Assembly: GCA_020152595.1 (NCBI GenBank)
Contig: JAIGNY010002143.1
Span: 515,001 to 579,000, forward strand
DNA from: Chiridota heheva
Taxonomy: Eukaryota > Echinodermata > Holothuroidea > Apodida > Chiridotidae
Reading direction: 5' to 3'
Length of the DNA: 64,000 nt
Of this stretch, positions 24,706-37,440 are shown piece after piece (position 1 is the stretch's first letter; every line of letters begins with the position of its first letter). The notes beneath the pieces are model-generated. The model made no database searches, was not told where the DNA came from, and saw only the letters and a list, made by a program, of their open reading frames with translations. The translations under genes were made by a program, and so were the position numbers.

Positions 24706-25299
24706 AACTATAGAACACACCATGAACTATAGAATACATGAACTATAGAACACATGAACTATAGAACACATTAACCATAGAACACATGAACTATAGAACA
24801 CATGAACTATAGAACACATGAATCATAGAACACATGAACTATAGAACACATGAACTATAGAACACATGAACTATAGAACACATGAACTATAGAACACATG
24901 AACTATAGAACACATGAACCATAGAACACATGAACTATAGAACACATGAACTATAGAACACATGAACCATAGAACACATGAACTATAAAACACATGAACT
25001 ATAGAACACATGAACCATAGAACACATGAACTATAGAACACATGAACTATAGAACACATGAACCATAGAACACATGAACTATAGAACACATGAACTATAG
25101 AACACATGAACTATAGAACACATGAACTATAGAACACATGAACTATAGAACACATGAACTATAGAACACATGAACTATAGAACACATGAACTATAGAACA
25201 CATGAACTATAGAACACATGAACTATAGAACACATGAACTATAGAACACATGAACTATAGAACACATGAATTATAGAACACATGAACTATACAACACAG
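24706..25299 (+). repeat. 16-bp satellite, ~37 copies
   Basis: The unit is AACTATAGAACACATG. C-for-T variants (AACCATAG) recur at roughly regular intervals of two to three units in the middle (24915-25075) and vanish after 25075. Frames on the minus strand (CVLWFMCSIVHVFYSS) are artefacts of a repeat whose three units make 48 bases. Confidence 0.95.
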
Positions 25300-26294
25300 T
25301 GACCAATATTGTGATATGAGGTGATGGGGTACATACCCCACTCCCATACCATAGCCCTGCCACTGCAACTAGCACTTGGTATATTATGTATATAATTTTA
25401 ATTTATAAATGAAAAGATTGTAAGCATAATGATACATGTTGTCATTAATACTTTTTCTTTAGAAATACCTGTTCATAAATATTGCCTGATATCTTCAATA
25501 AAAATGATAATAGTTTTCAGCAATCTGAAGATGAGAAAAGTTTATCTAATTAAAATGTTAAAGATGTTTATGTGCAAAATGTTTGTATCCCATTATTCCT
25601 AAAAAGAGCACAAAGTTCCATAACAATCTTTGTTCATCAATAAAAAATAAAAATAAATAAAAAAGATGATTGGTGACATGTGTGTGGGGAGGGGGGGGGG
25701 ATTTAATGGAATACGGTGTGCAGGGATGTGTTTCATATGCAAGGAGATATAGATTGTATCAATGGCGAAAGCCGGTTTCTTATGAAAGCCACCAACGTGC
25801 AACTTTCAGTTTCATTGATCCAGGTTTTTGAAGAGGGGTGGGAGGTGGCGCCGAGTCGCATTTACCTACTTCACTACTGCTTTTCTGAAATGCGTATCAA
25901 AGAAAAATCTTGTAGTGATGGGCATTTTATTATTTTAAAGTAATATCGTACTTCTGTGTGGATCTGGGAATTGATACGATTAAAAAGATAATTAATAATA
26001 AATGTGAAGTAGTTTGTGTTGTGTCTTCTTCTTATGTCTCTGAAAATGTTTTTGGATGTATCATTGAACTAAAAGCAAAATGCCAGGAAATTCCTTGATG
26101 ACAGGATTATGGTGATTTTATTTGTCAATACCTTCGCAACCTTCAAGTTATTGATACCAGACAGACGGAGGACATTGTAAACAATTCATTTTTCACCATG
26201 TATGATGAACATCGTGGTTCTGATCAGGGAGTTGTTTGGTCTGATTAAGGGTTCCTCGCGGGTTCAGTGGCGAGGTATTGGTAAAAGGGTAACC
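25300..26294. other. Unassigned
   Basis: A 10-base G run at 25691 and AT-rich sequence. No gene or repeat recognised. Confidence 0.5.
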
Positions 26295-26520
26295 GACAAA
26301 AAGTCTGATTTTTGAAAATCAACACAAATTTACAAAATCTAATTGTAAAAAGAAAGAAGATTTTGAATTATAACGTTAAAATCTACCCGGATAAGCATTT
26401 GGGTTACCAGTTCTAAATAGGCAGTGGGGAAATTTCCCTAAAATAGATCAAATTTGTGCAAAATTGTGGGGTTCAGGCCTGGTAGGCTAATAGGAGTCTG
26501 GGCAACGTTCTTAAGATTTA
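26295..26520 (+). repeat. Dispersed copy of the ~230-bp repeat
   Basis: GAAAATCAACACAAATTTAC, TATAACGTTAAAATCTACCC, GGATAAGCATTTGGGTTACC, GGGGAAATTTCCCTAAAATA match 19200-19560 in order. The GGGGCGAAGCCC head is lost. Confidence 0.75.
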
Positions 26521-26530
26521 TCAGTACCAA

Positions 26531-26827
26531 GTAGCACAGAACTAATTGGGTCTTCAAGTCCAAAATGTGAACGCGCAGAGAAAAGGCTAATCAAACTATT
26601 TTCAAGCGGAAGCTGAAAATTCAGTAATGGTAGAGAATTTATTATCTTGGTTATAAGTATGACCAAACTTGACGAGATGTGCTTCAAAATAGTTTCATGG
26701 GGAACTAATTTTACTGCTTTTTGTTACAAAAAAGACCCCTGACTTGATAAGTTCCAATAGTGCAATAAATAGCTTGTGCCACCTTCAGCCGAAGCCAAAG
26801 CCATCTTACAGGTAGCACAGAACTAAT
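26531..26827. other. ~265-bp insertion flanked by 16-bp direct repeats
   Basis: GTAGCACAGAACTAAT occurs at 26531-26546 and again at 26812-26827. The sequence between has no inverted ends and no recognised gene. Direct repeats of this length suit the target duplication of a retrotransposed sequence, but no poly-A tail is visible. Confidence 0.5.
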
Positions 26828-26849
26828 ATGACAAATCAAAACGAATCAA

Positions 26850-27480
26850 ACCCGGCTGCTTAAACCAGCCCTCAACCTCCCGCTACCCATTTTCCCTAAA
26901 CACTTGCCGATATCAAACCGCTTATTGTTTTCACATTTTCGTCACAGCTGACAATCAAATTGGGACACCCACATGGATAGCAAACTCTGCAACATCTAGC
27001 CAGGCGTGCATCTATCTTTCCATTCCTATCATCCCTACAACCTCTCCCATAAAGACCATGTCACCCGATCTCTAGTACGCCACACGCCTCACTCGTTCCA
27101 CCTCCGTAAAGACTCCTCCCACCCATCTGCAATTGATTATCACAGGCACACAACTGTGACACAAGTTCATTGACTGTCAACTCTTTGCCCACCCAGAGCT
27201 TCCCCAAGCCGTTCAATTCCATTGCCAAACTCTTCCGCAAGAATTTCCCAGAGAAACAAAAATCTCCTTCCAAAGCTGTATAAACCTGCTGACAGGCTAA
27301 TACAACTATACCTAAGTTGTTTTACCCAAACCCCCTCCACCCTATATCTACCTACACTCTGTTCGACTCCTTCAACCTTTTTCCTTTTTCTCCACTGACA
27401 TAAATCTTTCGGGTAGGCTACATTTTGACCATCGCATGATCGCTTTCTTCTAGCGAAGAAACCAAGCATAAAGGTGTAAC
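26850..27480 (+). mobile_element. Second, more decayed copy of the same LINE 3' end
   Basis: Aligns by eye with 15700-16390: the stretch GGGACACCCACATGGATAGC and its neighbours match GGGACTTCCAAATTGATAAC at 15780, followed by the same CAACATCTAGCC/CAACATCCAGCC and the same downstream order of C-rich blocks. It has no open frame. The copy is diverged enough to be an independent old insertion. Confidence 0.72.
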
Positions 27481-28532
27481 CATAATAATTATGCCCATTT
27501 ACCCAATACCAAATTGTGCCCCGGCGACGAAATAATCAAAACTTCTTCAAGTCTAACCCTCTATAATAGAACTCAATCAATAGATTTGAAAACAAAATAA
27601 TAATAATAATTCGGCAAAACTATATTTTACAGCAATTTTCTTTCTATGAGTCAAATGTGTTTCCAAAAACTAAAACGTATAGCATTGATCCCTTCGGCAG
27701 TTTGGTACTGACTACGGACGGTTGAACGTATTCAGCTTCTCAAATGATCATTATAAAGTTTGGGGACAAATTCTCCTGGCAGACAGCTAGCCCTGTGTAC
27801 GGGAGACAAAACCTCCTGGGAGGACATTCTCCTAGGATATTTAGTCCGGAGGGACAAAATCTCCTGTTACACAGGCGCCTAAGACGTATGGGGACCGGCG
27901 CCTCCGGTGCCTCTGACCCACCGGCGCACCGGTGGGCCAGTCCGCCCCCGAGAGCAGGGCCGTAAATTTACGTGCCAGGTGCAGTGTCAGACAGTAATAG
28001 CAAACTTTTGTTCAGCTCTGCTTCCAACAATGATACCTGAAAACAACTGCCTTTGAAGAATGATATAAACGAACACGCAATCTTTTCCAAAAGCCAGCCT
28101 TGATTTTCTGAATTGCATATAAATGTAACATGTGGATTTCTTTTCTCCAGTTCTCGGGATCCATGGAGTTAATTATATACCCGATTGTAGCGTACCGTAT
28201 GCTTATCATGCTGTAATTCTTTAAATGTCTGATTTTCTGCCATTAGGGGCCTAGAAATGATTGTAATTTCTACAACAACTGCATGGAAGTTTTGTTTGGG
28301 GTTCGAATAAGATTCAATACAACGTATATTTGTGCTATGAGTTTACAGAATTGTGGAAGACGATTACATAACATTTAAAGCCTATATAGCCCAAAGCCGT
28401 AATTCCTGTGGAACAGTCCTCGGACTTGCCCTCCATATTTTTTATATTTAAACAAATAGAATGAAAAAAAGTACATGCGATTGTAAAAAATAGTTCCCCA
28501 TACTTTATGAAGGAAACGTATAGCCAATCCGA
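27481..28532. other. Unassigned; GC-rich patch at 27770-27965
   Basis: The patch has repeated GACAAAATCTCCTG / GACAAAACCTCCTG / GACATTCTCCTAGG units and a palindromic CACCGGCGCACCGGTG. GGCGGACTGGC (inverse at about 27940, and at 18896) occurs twice in the window, so it may be a worn transposon end. Confidence 0.45.
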
Positions 28533-28658
28533 CCCAACCCAACTCCCCCCCCCCACTCCCCTCCCCAACTCCTCAACTCCCCCCAACTCCCCTCCCCAAC
28601 TCCCCTCAACTCCCCCCAACTCCCCCAACTCCCCCCAACTCTCTCCAACTCCCCCAAC
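28533..28658 (+). repeat. C-rich minisatellite (CCCCAACTC), G-quadruplex-prone on the minus strand
   Basis: Tightly packed CCCAACTC and CCCCTCCCC units. The minus strand has many GGGG runs with short loops, which is the pattern for G-quadruplex formation. The Pro/Ser and Gly frames are artefacts. Confidence 0.88.
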
Positions 28659-28895
28659 CCCGTCAAAAAAGGAAAATCGGGAAAAATGTTTAAAAAGGAT
28701 AAAACTCGTCATGAACCCGTACTAGGCCTAGGCACACCTACAACTAGTGCGAATTATCTCACGCATATACAGCAGCTTGAAGATCTACGTATACAACGTG
28801 AGAACTATCGCTATACAACTTTGATTTTTTGAAGTGATTCTTCGCAGGGCAGCCTTGCGAATATCCACACAGTATCTCAAGCCAGCATTGCGAAT

Positions 28896-28931
28896 AAGGT
28901 TAGGGTTGGGGTTAGGTTTTAGGTTAGGGTA
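28896..28931 (+). repeat. Short TTAGGG-like tract
   Basis: GGTTAGGGTTGGGGTTAGG then TTTTAGGTTAGGG. Imperfect telomere-like units only; probably a dispersed simple repeat rather than a fused telomere. It sits between inverted GCAGGGCAG / CTGCCCTGC motifs (28844 and 28949). Confidence 0.5.
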
Positions 28932-29512
28932 TATGCTATCACTGCCCTGCGATTAAGCCCCAACTTGATTATTACACACTAACCAAAAACTCCGTACCTA
29001 CAACACGTGTCAAGGGAAAGTGCTAATGCAAGGGAAAGTCGCTCAACTACTACCCTATAAATTATGTCTTAATTTTCAAGGAGCGAGTGTTAGAAATTCA
29101 CTCAGAACACCACTAACCGAGATTCAAAGCAGGATTCGCTTAGTAGCACATTTTAAATTGTGCCATAGCTGTAGTGTCAGGTTTTTTCCATTGTTTTCCG
29201 GCAGAGAAATGTTATTCACTCGCGGTCATGGAATTACTAAGTCCCAAATTATTTTGTCAGACGACATGTCATAAGTTGTATATGAATATTCATATTTAAT
29301 TACGTCATCGTCATTCTTGTATATGATTGGCTGAAAATATCTGTAATGGCAATTCTGGGCTGCAGAAAAAAAAAGCGCGGCCTGGACACGTCATAAGTTA
29401 TGGCCTATCAAATAGTCAAATTTTAATTGCATGAGTCGAACTTGGAATTTCCAATTACTTAACTGATGTTGCACGTTGTTGCCGTACACGCGTTCCTAGA
29501 GCAAATAAAACG

Positions 29513-30340
<828 letters not shown>

Positions 30341-31650
30341 GTACCTGCATCCCACTGAATCGTACCAGGCCCATGAGTCCTGGGGACGGGAGACCTATCA
30401 GAACTTGGAACACGGACATGTATAGCATTTCCCTACTTTGAGGAGTTTGAAAATAACAAGTCAAAAAATCAAAGAAAAATCAAATAAACTCTGTTTTTTT
30501 AAACATTTTCTGCCTCGAAATATTTCGATAAATATGCGCATCTTGTTAACAAGGTGAGCATTGCATGTTCCCCAAAGTCTTCAGATCAGCCATATCTCGA
30601 AACTAAAATTGAAGCTTTTGTTAGAACCATTTATTATGATTAATTTTGGATGCTTCGCATAATGCAATAAACTAAATAAGTGAGATACGTGACCAGGTGA
30701 CTTAGGAGCTGAAATGCTGAAGGGCAAGCAATTTAGACGGTCACCATTTCAGTATCGTGTAACCCAATGTAAATGACCTCCCAGGATTATTTATGTCATT
30801 GCCCAGATATGCAAATCAAAGACCATAGACGCGGTTCTAAATTAAGAAAGTGGGAATCCCACTCGTTACACCGACAGCCATTAACACGCATGCGGAGAGA
30901 TCACATTCACCTTTGTACCTGCGCAAATAAATCTTGTAATGCATTTCATTAGTGGATGATTTTTGTTCTCTCCATACATTGCACTTTAATCTGTATCTGC
31001 ACTATTTGGCCACATAAACATGATGTGCATGTTTGAAAAAACAAAAATGAAAAAGATCGTTCTAAAAATTCAAATATCGAACTCATTGAAATATGTGGCG
31101 ATTCCGAGGGTAGGTGTAAAGGAAACGTTTCCCCACAATGATTATGCTTTAGGGACAAATACAATTATGTCCCCTCCTATAATAAGTTCCACAGGGGAAA
31201 AAACACAAACAAAACGTGAAGTTTTGTTTGCGTATGAAGCGGGGAGATGGGGACTATCTTCCTAGGTAAAAAGTGTGTGTGTGTGTGTGTGTGCGCGTGT
31301 GTGATCAGGGGGGGGGGGGTAGATGGGGAGGGGGAAAAGATGGGGGGTCTATTCTGAAGTATAATTCCGTGTCCCGATGGAAAAAAGAAATATTGGCTTC
31401 ATCGGGTAGCTATTAATACTATTACTAGGCATATTTAGTAGGCGATTTGATCATTTTCTTTGCTAAAATATGCCTTGAATTTTTTTTTTTAAGAAAAAAG
31501 ATTCACAGCGCCTTAATGACCCCGTAGATTTTTAGATAATCAAATAGTCATCAATATTATCAAAGGCGACTTTCTTAAGTAAGTTGGTCGGCTGAAAAAA
31601 AAGGCTAGAAAAGCCAAAATACATAAAAATTTAGAGACATGTGCTCACGC
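30341..31650. other. Unassigned, apart from a (GT)n
   Basis: No coding frame or repeated block recognised. Confidence 0.5.
31270..31318 (+). repeat. (GT)n then poly-G
   Basis: AAAGTGTGTGTGTGTGTGTG, then GCGCGTGTGTG and a run of about 10 G. Simple repeat only. Confidence 0.85.
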
Positions 31651-32022
31651 CAGTGGCGAATAGCTAGTTTTTTTTTGCGGTGGGGCAAAACCATTAAAAT
31701 ACAAATCCGAATCAAAGCCAAGCCCCCTCCTCCAGCCTTTACCTAGGATTTTGAGGAAACAGTCGGATATTTTGAGGGAAAAGTCGGATATTTTGAGGGA
31801 AAAGTCGAATATTTTGAGCAAAAATTCAGGCATTTTGAGCAAAAAGTCGGGAATTTGGTAGACCTAACTTAAGATATAATTTGGTTTTGCATCTTTTTGG
31901 ATTTTTCCCCTAGATGGCTGACACAACTGAACACTAGTTTTGGGGAAACTTTCGACAGGGCCGGAAGATTATCATGTCTTCCCCTTACCCCCCTCCCCAT
32001 CCTTTCTTCAGCTACGCCACTG
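31651..32022. mobile_element. Probable non-autonomous hAT element with inner 21-bp repeat
   Basis: Ends CAGTGGCGAATAGCTAG and inverse CAGTGGCGTAGCTGAAG. The flanks (GCTCACGC and GCTCCTAA) agree at only 5 of 8 positions, so the target duplication is doubtful. It contains about five copies of a GTCGGATATTTTGAGGGAAAA-like unit at 31743-31855. That unit resembles the AT-rich fill of 33880-33950 in the neighbouring hAT element. Confidence 0.6.
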
Positions 32023-32299
32023 GCTCCTAAGCTATACAAATGACAGCTATTCAAAAACAAATTAGATATATATTTATTTTTTCCTTGGTAAGGGAGTGTT
32101 GTTGATGTGTGCAGCTTTACAGCTCCTTCCTACACCTTTCCCGAAATATCTGAGATCCATTAAGCGCATTAAATTGAAGCAGATCTGTATTACTGCCCCA
32201 AAGGGTCGTCATTTTTTTTTTTTTTTTTCAAACTAGACTAAGTTTGTTGTGGAAGTCGGTTATACATAGGCTATAATTTTCATTTTGACAAAAATTATC

Positions 32300-32492
32300 C
32301 CAAACAATTTAATGTCTACTTTGGGTCTCTGTTCCGTATACCTATAAACCAGGGTCTCTGTTTTATTATGCCAGGTTCTCTGTTCTCGTATTTTCGGTCC
32401 CTGTTTTCTCATACCAGAATTTCTGTTTTCGTATTCTGGGTCTGTTTTCGAGTGGGTTTCGGGTCTCTGTTTTCGAGGTCTCTGTTTTCGTA
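32300..32492 (-). repeat. Degenerate ~25-bp tandem repeat (GGTCTCTGTTTTCGTA)
   Basis: Eight or so copies of GGGTCTCTGTTTTCGTATTC-like units with varied spacers. On the minus strand it makes a Lys/Arg/Glu-rich frame that is not a gene. Confidence 0.78.
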
Positions 32493-32799
32493 ACATCCAT
32501 GCACTTGAATATCATTCTAAGTTCTAACTATCTAATCATTGCCTCCCTAAGCATTCTAAAGGAGCATGGGCGTAGCCAGAGGAGGAGGAACAGTAGGAGC
32601 CGGTCACTCCCTCTCCTCAACCCCTTTTGGTGCCGAAAAGAAAAACGCGGGAAGGCATTAAACTTATGCTGCTAATCTGGAAATCTCAATTTTCGGGAAA
32701 TTTTCTTGAATTTTTGCGTAAAGCCTCCAAAGTTGACCATTTCCCCGTGATTTGACCAAATTTCCGGTTATCTGGTTATTCAAGCAAAGACAATACATT

Positions 32800-32915
32800 C
32801 CAACGCTCCTGAATGGTCGAAACATTTACGCAATCACCGACAAGCCAATCAATTACCTCTGCATGCGGAAGTGACGTTACTAGTATGTATCGGATACTAT
32901 TGTTGACTAATCAAA
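32800..32915. repeat. Dispersed repeat family E, copy 1
   Basis: TTACGCAATCACCGACAAGC, CAATCAATTACC, GGAAGTGACGTTACTAGTAT then GTATCGGAT. The inverse of 41586-41712 reads the same with small changes (GACAAGCCAATCAATTACCG, CGGAAGTGACGTTCCTAGTC). Ends not defined. Confidence 0.75.
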
Positions 32916-33058
32916 CAATTACCGGGAGACAAAATTCTCTGTTCGTTTCCATAAACAGATAAAACGTTTTTGCTAATCGGGAAATCTTCGATTTTCAGAA
33001 AATGCTTTGAAGGTTTAATAAACAGCCAAATATTCCAATAATTGTACCAAAATTTCCT

Positions 33059-33400
33059 TCAGTTTGACCGTAAGGAGAGAGGGAGGGGGGGGGGGGGGTC
33101 CCGCTTCCTTATGCATCTGCTGCCCGGGGCAGACTTTATATTCTCATAATAAATCTTCTTGTAAAAGTTGGGCATTGCATCAACTTTTGTTTTACCATTC
33201 AGTTCTGCCCCCTTTAATTTCCTGGCTATGTCCTTCTGTCTCGAAGACATGTATATAACAAACGTCTTCTGCAGTTCTGTAAACACTTGGATATATTGAT
33301 TTAACAAATTATGGAATTTATGCTGGTTGGCTTGAGTGAGCTTAACAGAATATACATTTTCTTTAAAACACATTTTTATTTCTTTACAAAAGAACAACAC
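33059..33400 (-). CDS. Candidate exon, unrecognised
   Basis: On the minus strand a 113-codon frame reads like protein in its middle (LNQYIQVFTELQKTFVIYMS, then RQKDIARKLKGAELNGKTKV) and ends in a Pro run made by the poly-G at 33084. An acceptor-like TTCTTTTGTAAAG lies near its start. No family recognised. It may be a relic inside a repeat. Confidence 0.2.
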   Translation of the reverse strand: MLFFCKEIKMCFKENVYSVKLTQANQHKFHNLLNQYIQVFTELQKTFVIYMSSRQKDIARKLKGAELNGKTKVDAMPNFYKKIYYENIKSAPGSRCIRKRDPPPPLPLSLRSN

Positions 33401-33647
33401 ATGATGAAATAAATAAAAAACACTGCAGGAACGCAGAGTGAATTGCGAAATCTGGGGTAAGTAGTGCGTGGTGCATGGTGGTGGGGAGAAGTGGAGGGAG
33501 GCATTTTCCCTGGCATTGATAGCATTGATGAAATCTATATGGTTACTTTATTACCGTGACCCACCGTGACCCCTGCCTCATATGGCGCAGCTGTTCTTTT
33601 CTCGTTATCATAGAAAGCAAAAATCTGGTGATGTGACTACTCCTGCA

Positions 33648-34063
33648 TAGTGGCGTAGTTAAAGGGGGATTAGGAGAAAGGGTTTCCCCTGGCCAGAAAT
33701 TTAACGAAACTCGGAACATTTGTGCAGATTCTAATTTGAAGAATAGAAACTCAGTTTGTTTTTGGTAATCCTAATGAAGGAAATCGGTTTTAATTCAGTT
33801 GTACCAGCCATCTTGGGGAAAGGCTCACAACATTTCCGAAAAACGAACTTTTAAGTTAGTTCTAGAGTTCCCCAATTTTCGACGTTTTCACCCGACTCTT
33901 TCCTCAAACGTTTTTTCTCTCAAAATATCCGACATTCCCCTCAAAATTGGTTGTTTTGTTTTGCGGATAACAAAGGGGGGGGGAGGGGAGGGGGTAAATT
34001 GGATTTGCATGGTTTTCCCCTTCCCATCCCCTCCTCCTTTATAAAAGTCTAGCTACGCCACTG
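33648..34063. mobile_element. Non-autonomous hAT element
   Basis: Left end TAGTGGCGTAGTTAAAGG and right end inverse CAGTGGCGTAGCTAGAC. The flanking 8-mers CTCCTGCA (33640-33647) and CTCCGGCA (34064-34071) match at 7 of 8. Inside is a Pro/Phe-rich open stretch without known homology and G/C-rich ends. No transposase. Confidence 0.78.
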
Positions 34064-34071
34064 CTCCGGCA

Positions 34072-35369
34072 CACTAGATGGCAGACCTTTTGCTACTACA
34101 TCAGCCTGAAGTGCTGAAGACTTGGACTATTGGAAGTCTAATACTTCTGGGTCATATGACAATCTTTGCATAAATTTCATTTAACCTTTGTGGTGCTCCT
34201 CCACATTTATTGGTCAGAATCAATGATGTGGTATAGGGGAGCTCAGTGACCATATTTTGAGGAAATGTTGACCAAGTCATTATACTGTTTTTAGACGAAG
34301 CCCTGGATTAGCATGAATTTATTCTGTAAACTTTTTATTTTATTTTTAAAGGCGATATTAATTAAAGCAATTAGATAGTACTTTCCCCCATTTTTTGTTG
34401 TTGTTTTCATTTAGCATTTCTCCTTCCCTTCCCTGTTTATGTATTTTATTTTCTGAAATTCACCCATTTTTAGGAGAAGCACAACGCAATGAATGTGGTA
34501 ACTCTTGGTAAGACTGTAAGAAAGTATCAAGGAATTGCGGTGTTGTTAAAAATGAGTTGTCAACATACTATCTTATGATTGATCTTATGTCAAAGGAAAA
34601 CATGGAAGGAAATGATGAGAGAGTGCTGACAAATCTTACTCAGCATAGTATGTATAGTTATTTGACATTTTAAATTTAAAATTTCAGACAGAAATGACTG
34701 CCACATTAAACGTATTTTGTCCTGTTCCTGATAGAAATGCTCGCCAGGCATAATGCTCGCAAAGCATAATGCTCGCCAGGCATAATGCTCGCAAAGCATA
34801 ATGCTCGCCAGGCATAATGTTTGCTAAGCAAATGGTATTGCGCAATTTTTGCCAGTTATTTTCTGTATACGCGCAGTATTTTGAAATAATGGGACTTTCC
34901 ACCTTCATATCAACAATGATCGACACAGAATTTAAGCTCATTGTACACAAATTGCGAGGCGCCCGTAAGTAACATCTGACTCAAAATCTTGTTAAAGACT
35001 ATTTCCATTAGCGGAGTACCTGCACATCTTGTTAACGGTTGGTATTTCTTATTTACTTTAATTTCAGGAAATATAAATTAAAATATAAGTATATTTATTA
35101 GTCACACACCCAGACATAGGCCTACTTCTTTTCATTACATGAGGTTAATATTCTGATTCTCAAGATGTTTGTCCTTCAGACTATCGTCGTTGCAATTGGT
35201 AAAACGTCAGATACAAAACAGAAGTGAACATAGACTGATAGACAGGCTAAACTCGTCAATGTCAATTAAGTTTAAAATGATATTGACAATTAGAATTTGT
35301 ATTATTGCATAGTAAGCTAAAACATTAGCTTGAAACGAGTATATAAGCAGGGGTGGAAAATACAGTGTA
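34072..35369. other. Unassigned, apart from the 17-bp repeat
   Basis: AT-rich. No gene or dispersed repeat recognised outside 34737-34830. Confidence 0.5.
34737..34830 (+). repeat. 17-bp tandem repeat in alternating pairs
   Basis: GCTCGCCAGGCATAATG alternates with GCTCGCAAAGCATAATG, so the true period is 34 bases. About five 17-mers. The Ala/Leu-rich minus-strand frames come from it. Confidence 0.9.
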
Positions 35370-35540
35370 CCACAGCATCAATAATCTCATAAATTTTTTC
35401 AGGTCTCTAGAAAGACAGAGAACTGGAGAAGGGAAAATAGATCAAAAGAAAGGGACAAATATAAAATCGAAAGAGAGAAAGGACAGGGGGAAATGGAAAA
35501 GAAAGGGCAACGTGAAAGAAAGAACCAGGCAATGAAGACA
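35370..35540 (+). repeat. Purine-rich dispersed repeat, copy 1
   Basis: CACAGCATCAATAATCTCAT, AAATTTTTTCAGGTCTCTAG, then a long A/G-rich run. The same order occurs at 47425-47560 (+) and, inverted, at 46130-46235. Confidence 0.6.
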
Positions 35541-35972
35541 GAAGTACAATTTCTTAGATTTTTTGTTATTGCGCCGAATACTAGCAGGAATCCTATTCAA
35601 TACTTTTTTGGTCCCAGAAAGTACAATATTTTCCCACCACTTCGATAAAGTCAAATAACAAGCTTGAAGAGTAGGCTTATACTGTGTTGATCAGCAGATC
35701 AGAGATCGAGCGGCTGCATTTCTGACAATGCAGATGACTTTAAATTGTTTTGTGTGTGTGTCCCGTTTGTGTATACACAAGGATTAATATCAATAAGGGG
35801 AAGAGGGGAGGGGGGGGGGGATCCTAATCACCTGTTAACATTGGCGTTTACCTGAAGTATCAAATATTTATTGGAAAAGTTGGTTGAGCACACCAAAGAA
35901 ACTCATCGAATGTTGCTGATAACACCCACTCCCCTTCCCAATACATGCGGTGTAAGGTGAAAATAAGTAAAC

Positions 35973-37063
35973 AAATGTCCAGGTCAAAGCTGGGGGTAAA
36001 GGAGTGTCTCGGCCAAAGCTCGGCGTAAAGGAGTGTTTCGATCAAAGCTTGGCGTACATGATCTAGGTCTAGGCCAAAGCTCGGCGTAAAGGAGTGTTTC
36101 GATCAAAGCTTGGCGTACATGATCTAGGTCTAGGCCAAAGTTCGGCGTACAGGAGTGTTTCGATCAAAGCTTGGCGCACATGATCTAGGTCTAGGCCAAA
36201 GCTCGGCGTAAAGGAGTGTTTCGATCAAAGCTTGGCGTACATGATCTAGGTCTAGGCCAAAGCTTGGCGTAAAGGAGTGTTTCGATCAAAGCTTGGCGTA
36301 CATGATCTAGGTCTAGGCCAAAGCTAGGCGTAAAGGAGTGTTTCGATCAAAGCTTGGCGTACATGATCCAGGTCTAGGCCAAAGCTCGGCGTAAAGGAGG
36401 TTTGATCGAAGCTTGGCGTACATGATCTAGGTCTAGGCCAAAGCTCGGCGTAAAGGAGTGTTTATGATCAAAGCTTGGCGTACATGATCTAGGTCTAGGC
36501 CAAAGCTAGGCGTAAAGGAGTGTTTCGATCAAAGCTTGGCGTACATGATCCAGGTCTAGGCCAAAGCTCGGCGTAAAGGAGGGTTTCGATCGAAGCTTGG
36601 CGTACATGATCTAGGTCTAGGCCAAAGCTAGGCGTAAAGGAGTGTTTCGATCAAAGCTTAGCGTACATGATCCAGGTCTAGGCCAAAGCTTGGCGTAAAG
36701 GAGGGTTTCGATCGAAGCTTGGCGTACATGATCTAGGTCTAGGCCAAAGCTAGGCGTAAAGGAGTGTTTCGATCAAAGCTTGGCGTACATGATCCAGGTC
36801 TAGGCCAAAGCTCGGCGTAAAGGAGTGTTTCGATCAAAGCTTGGCGTACATGATCAGGTCTAGGGCCAAAGCTCGGCGTAAAGGAGTGTTTCGATCAAAG
36901 CTTGGCGTACATGATCTAGGTCTAGGCCAAACAGCCAAAGCTCGGCGTAAAGGAGTGTTTCGATCAAAGCTTGGCGTACATGATCAGGTCTAGGCCAAAG
37001 CTCGGCGTAAAGGAGTGTTTCGGTCAAAGCTGCGGGACGTACAGGACTGTCTTGGTCAAAGCT
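35973..37063 (+). repeat. 61-bp minisatellite built from two ~30-bp halves
   Basis: The repeat is AGGCCAAAGCTCGGCGTAAA / GGAGTGTTTCGATCAAAGCT / TGGCGTACATGATCTAGGTCT. The two halves (CCAAAGCTCGGCGTAAAGGA and TCAAAGCTTGGCGTACATGA) are related. About 17 dimer copies occur, with T/C and A/C variants shared by sets of units (ATGATCTAGG vs ATGATCCAGG). Confidence 0.93.
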
Positions 37064-37166
37064 GTCGGGCTTTCATTAATGTTATTGTTCATGTATACTT
37101 ATCTGTAATTTTAATGTTATATGTACGGCGCTTTGAGCATCCATTAGGATGGATATGTGCGCGTTA
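37064..37166 (+). mobile_element. LINE/SINE 3' end
   Basis: GTACGGCGCTTTGAGCATCC, then GCGCGTTATAAATCTTATTC and an ATT-repeat tail, is the well-known 3' end type of invertebrate non-LTR elements (GCGCTTTGAGC...CGCTATATAAA followed by ATT repeats). It sits within the minisatellite and seeds the trinucleotide tract that follows. Confidence 0.7.
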
Positions 37167-37288
37167 TAAATCTTATTCATTATTATTATTATTATTATCA
37201 TTATTATTATCATTATCATTATTATTATTATAATTATCATTATCATTATAATTATTATTATTATTAGTATTAGTAGTAGTAGTAGTAG

Positions 37289-37344
<56 letters not shown>

Positions 37345-37440
37345 ACGTTATTATTACTCGTTATTGTTATTATTATTATCGTTATTATTATCGTTATTAT
37401 TATTATCTATCATATTATTATTGTTGTTGTTGTTGTCGTT
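37167..37440 (+). repeat. Compound ATT / GTA / GTT microsatellite
   Basis: ATT units with ATC variants to about 37270, then (TAG)n, then (GTT)n to about 37345, a second ATT/ATC part, and a last (GTT)n to 37440. It grew from the tail of the LINE end just before it. Leu-only frames here are artefacts. Confidence 0.9.

Noticed and set aside
24706-25299. CRISPR-like direct repeats
   Set aside because: 16-bp units without spacers; simple satellite.
28896-28931. Chromosome fusion or internal telomere
   Set aside because: Only a few imperfect TTAGGG-like units; too short.
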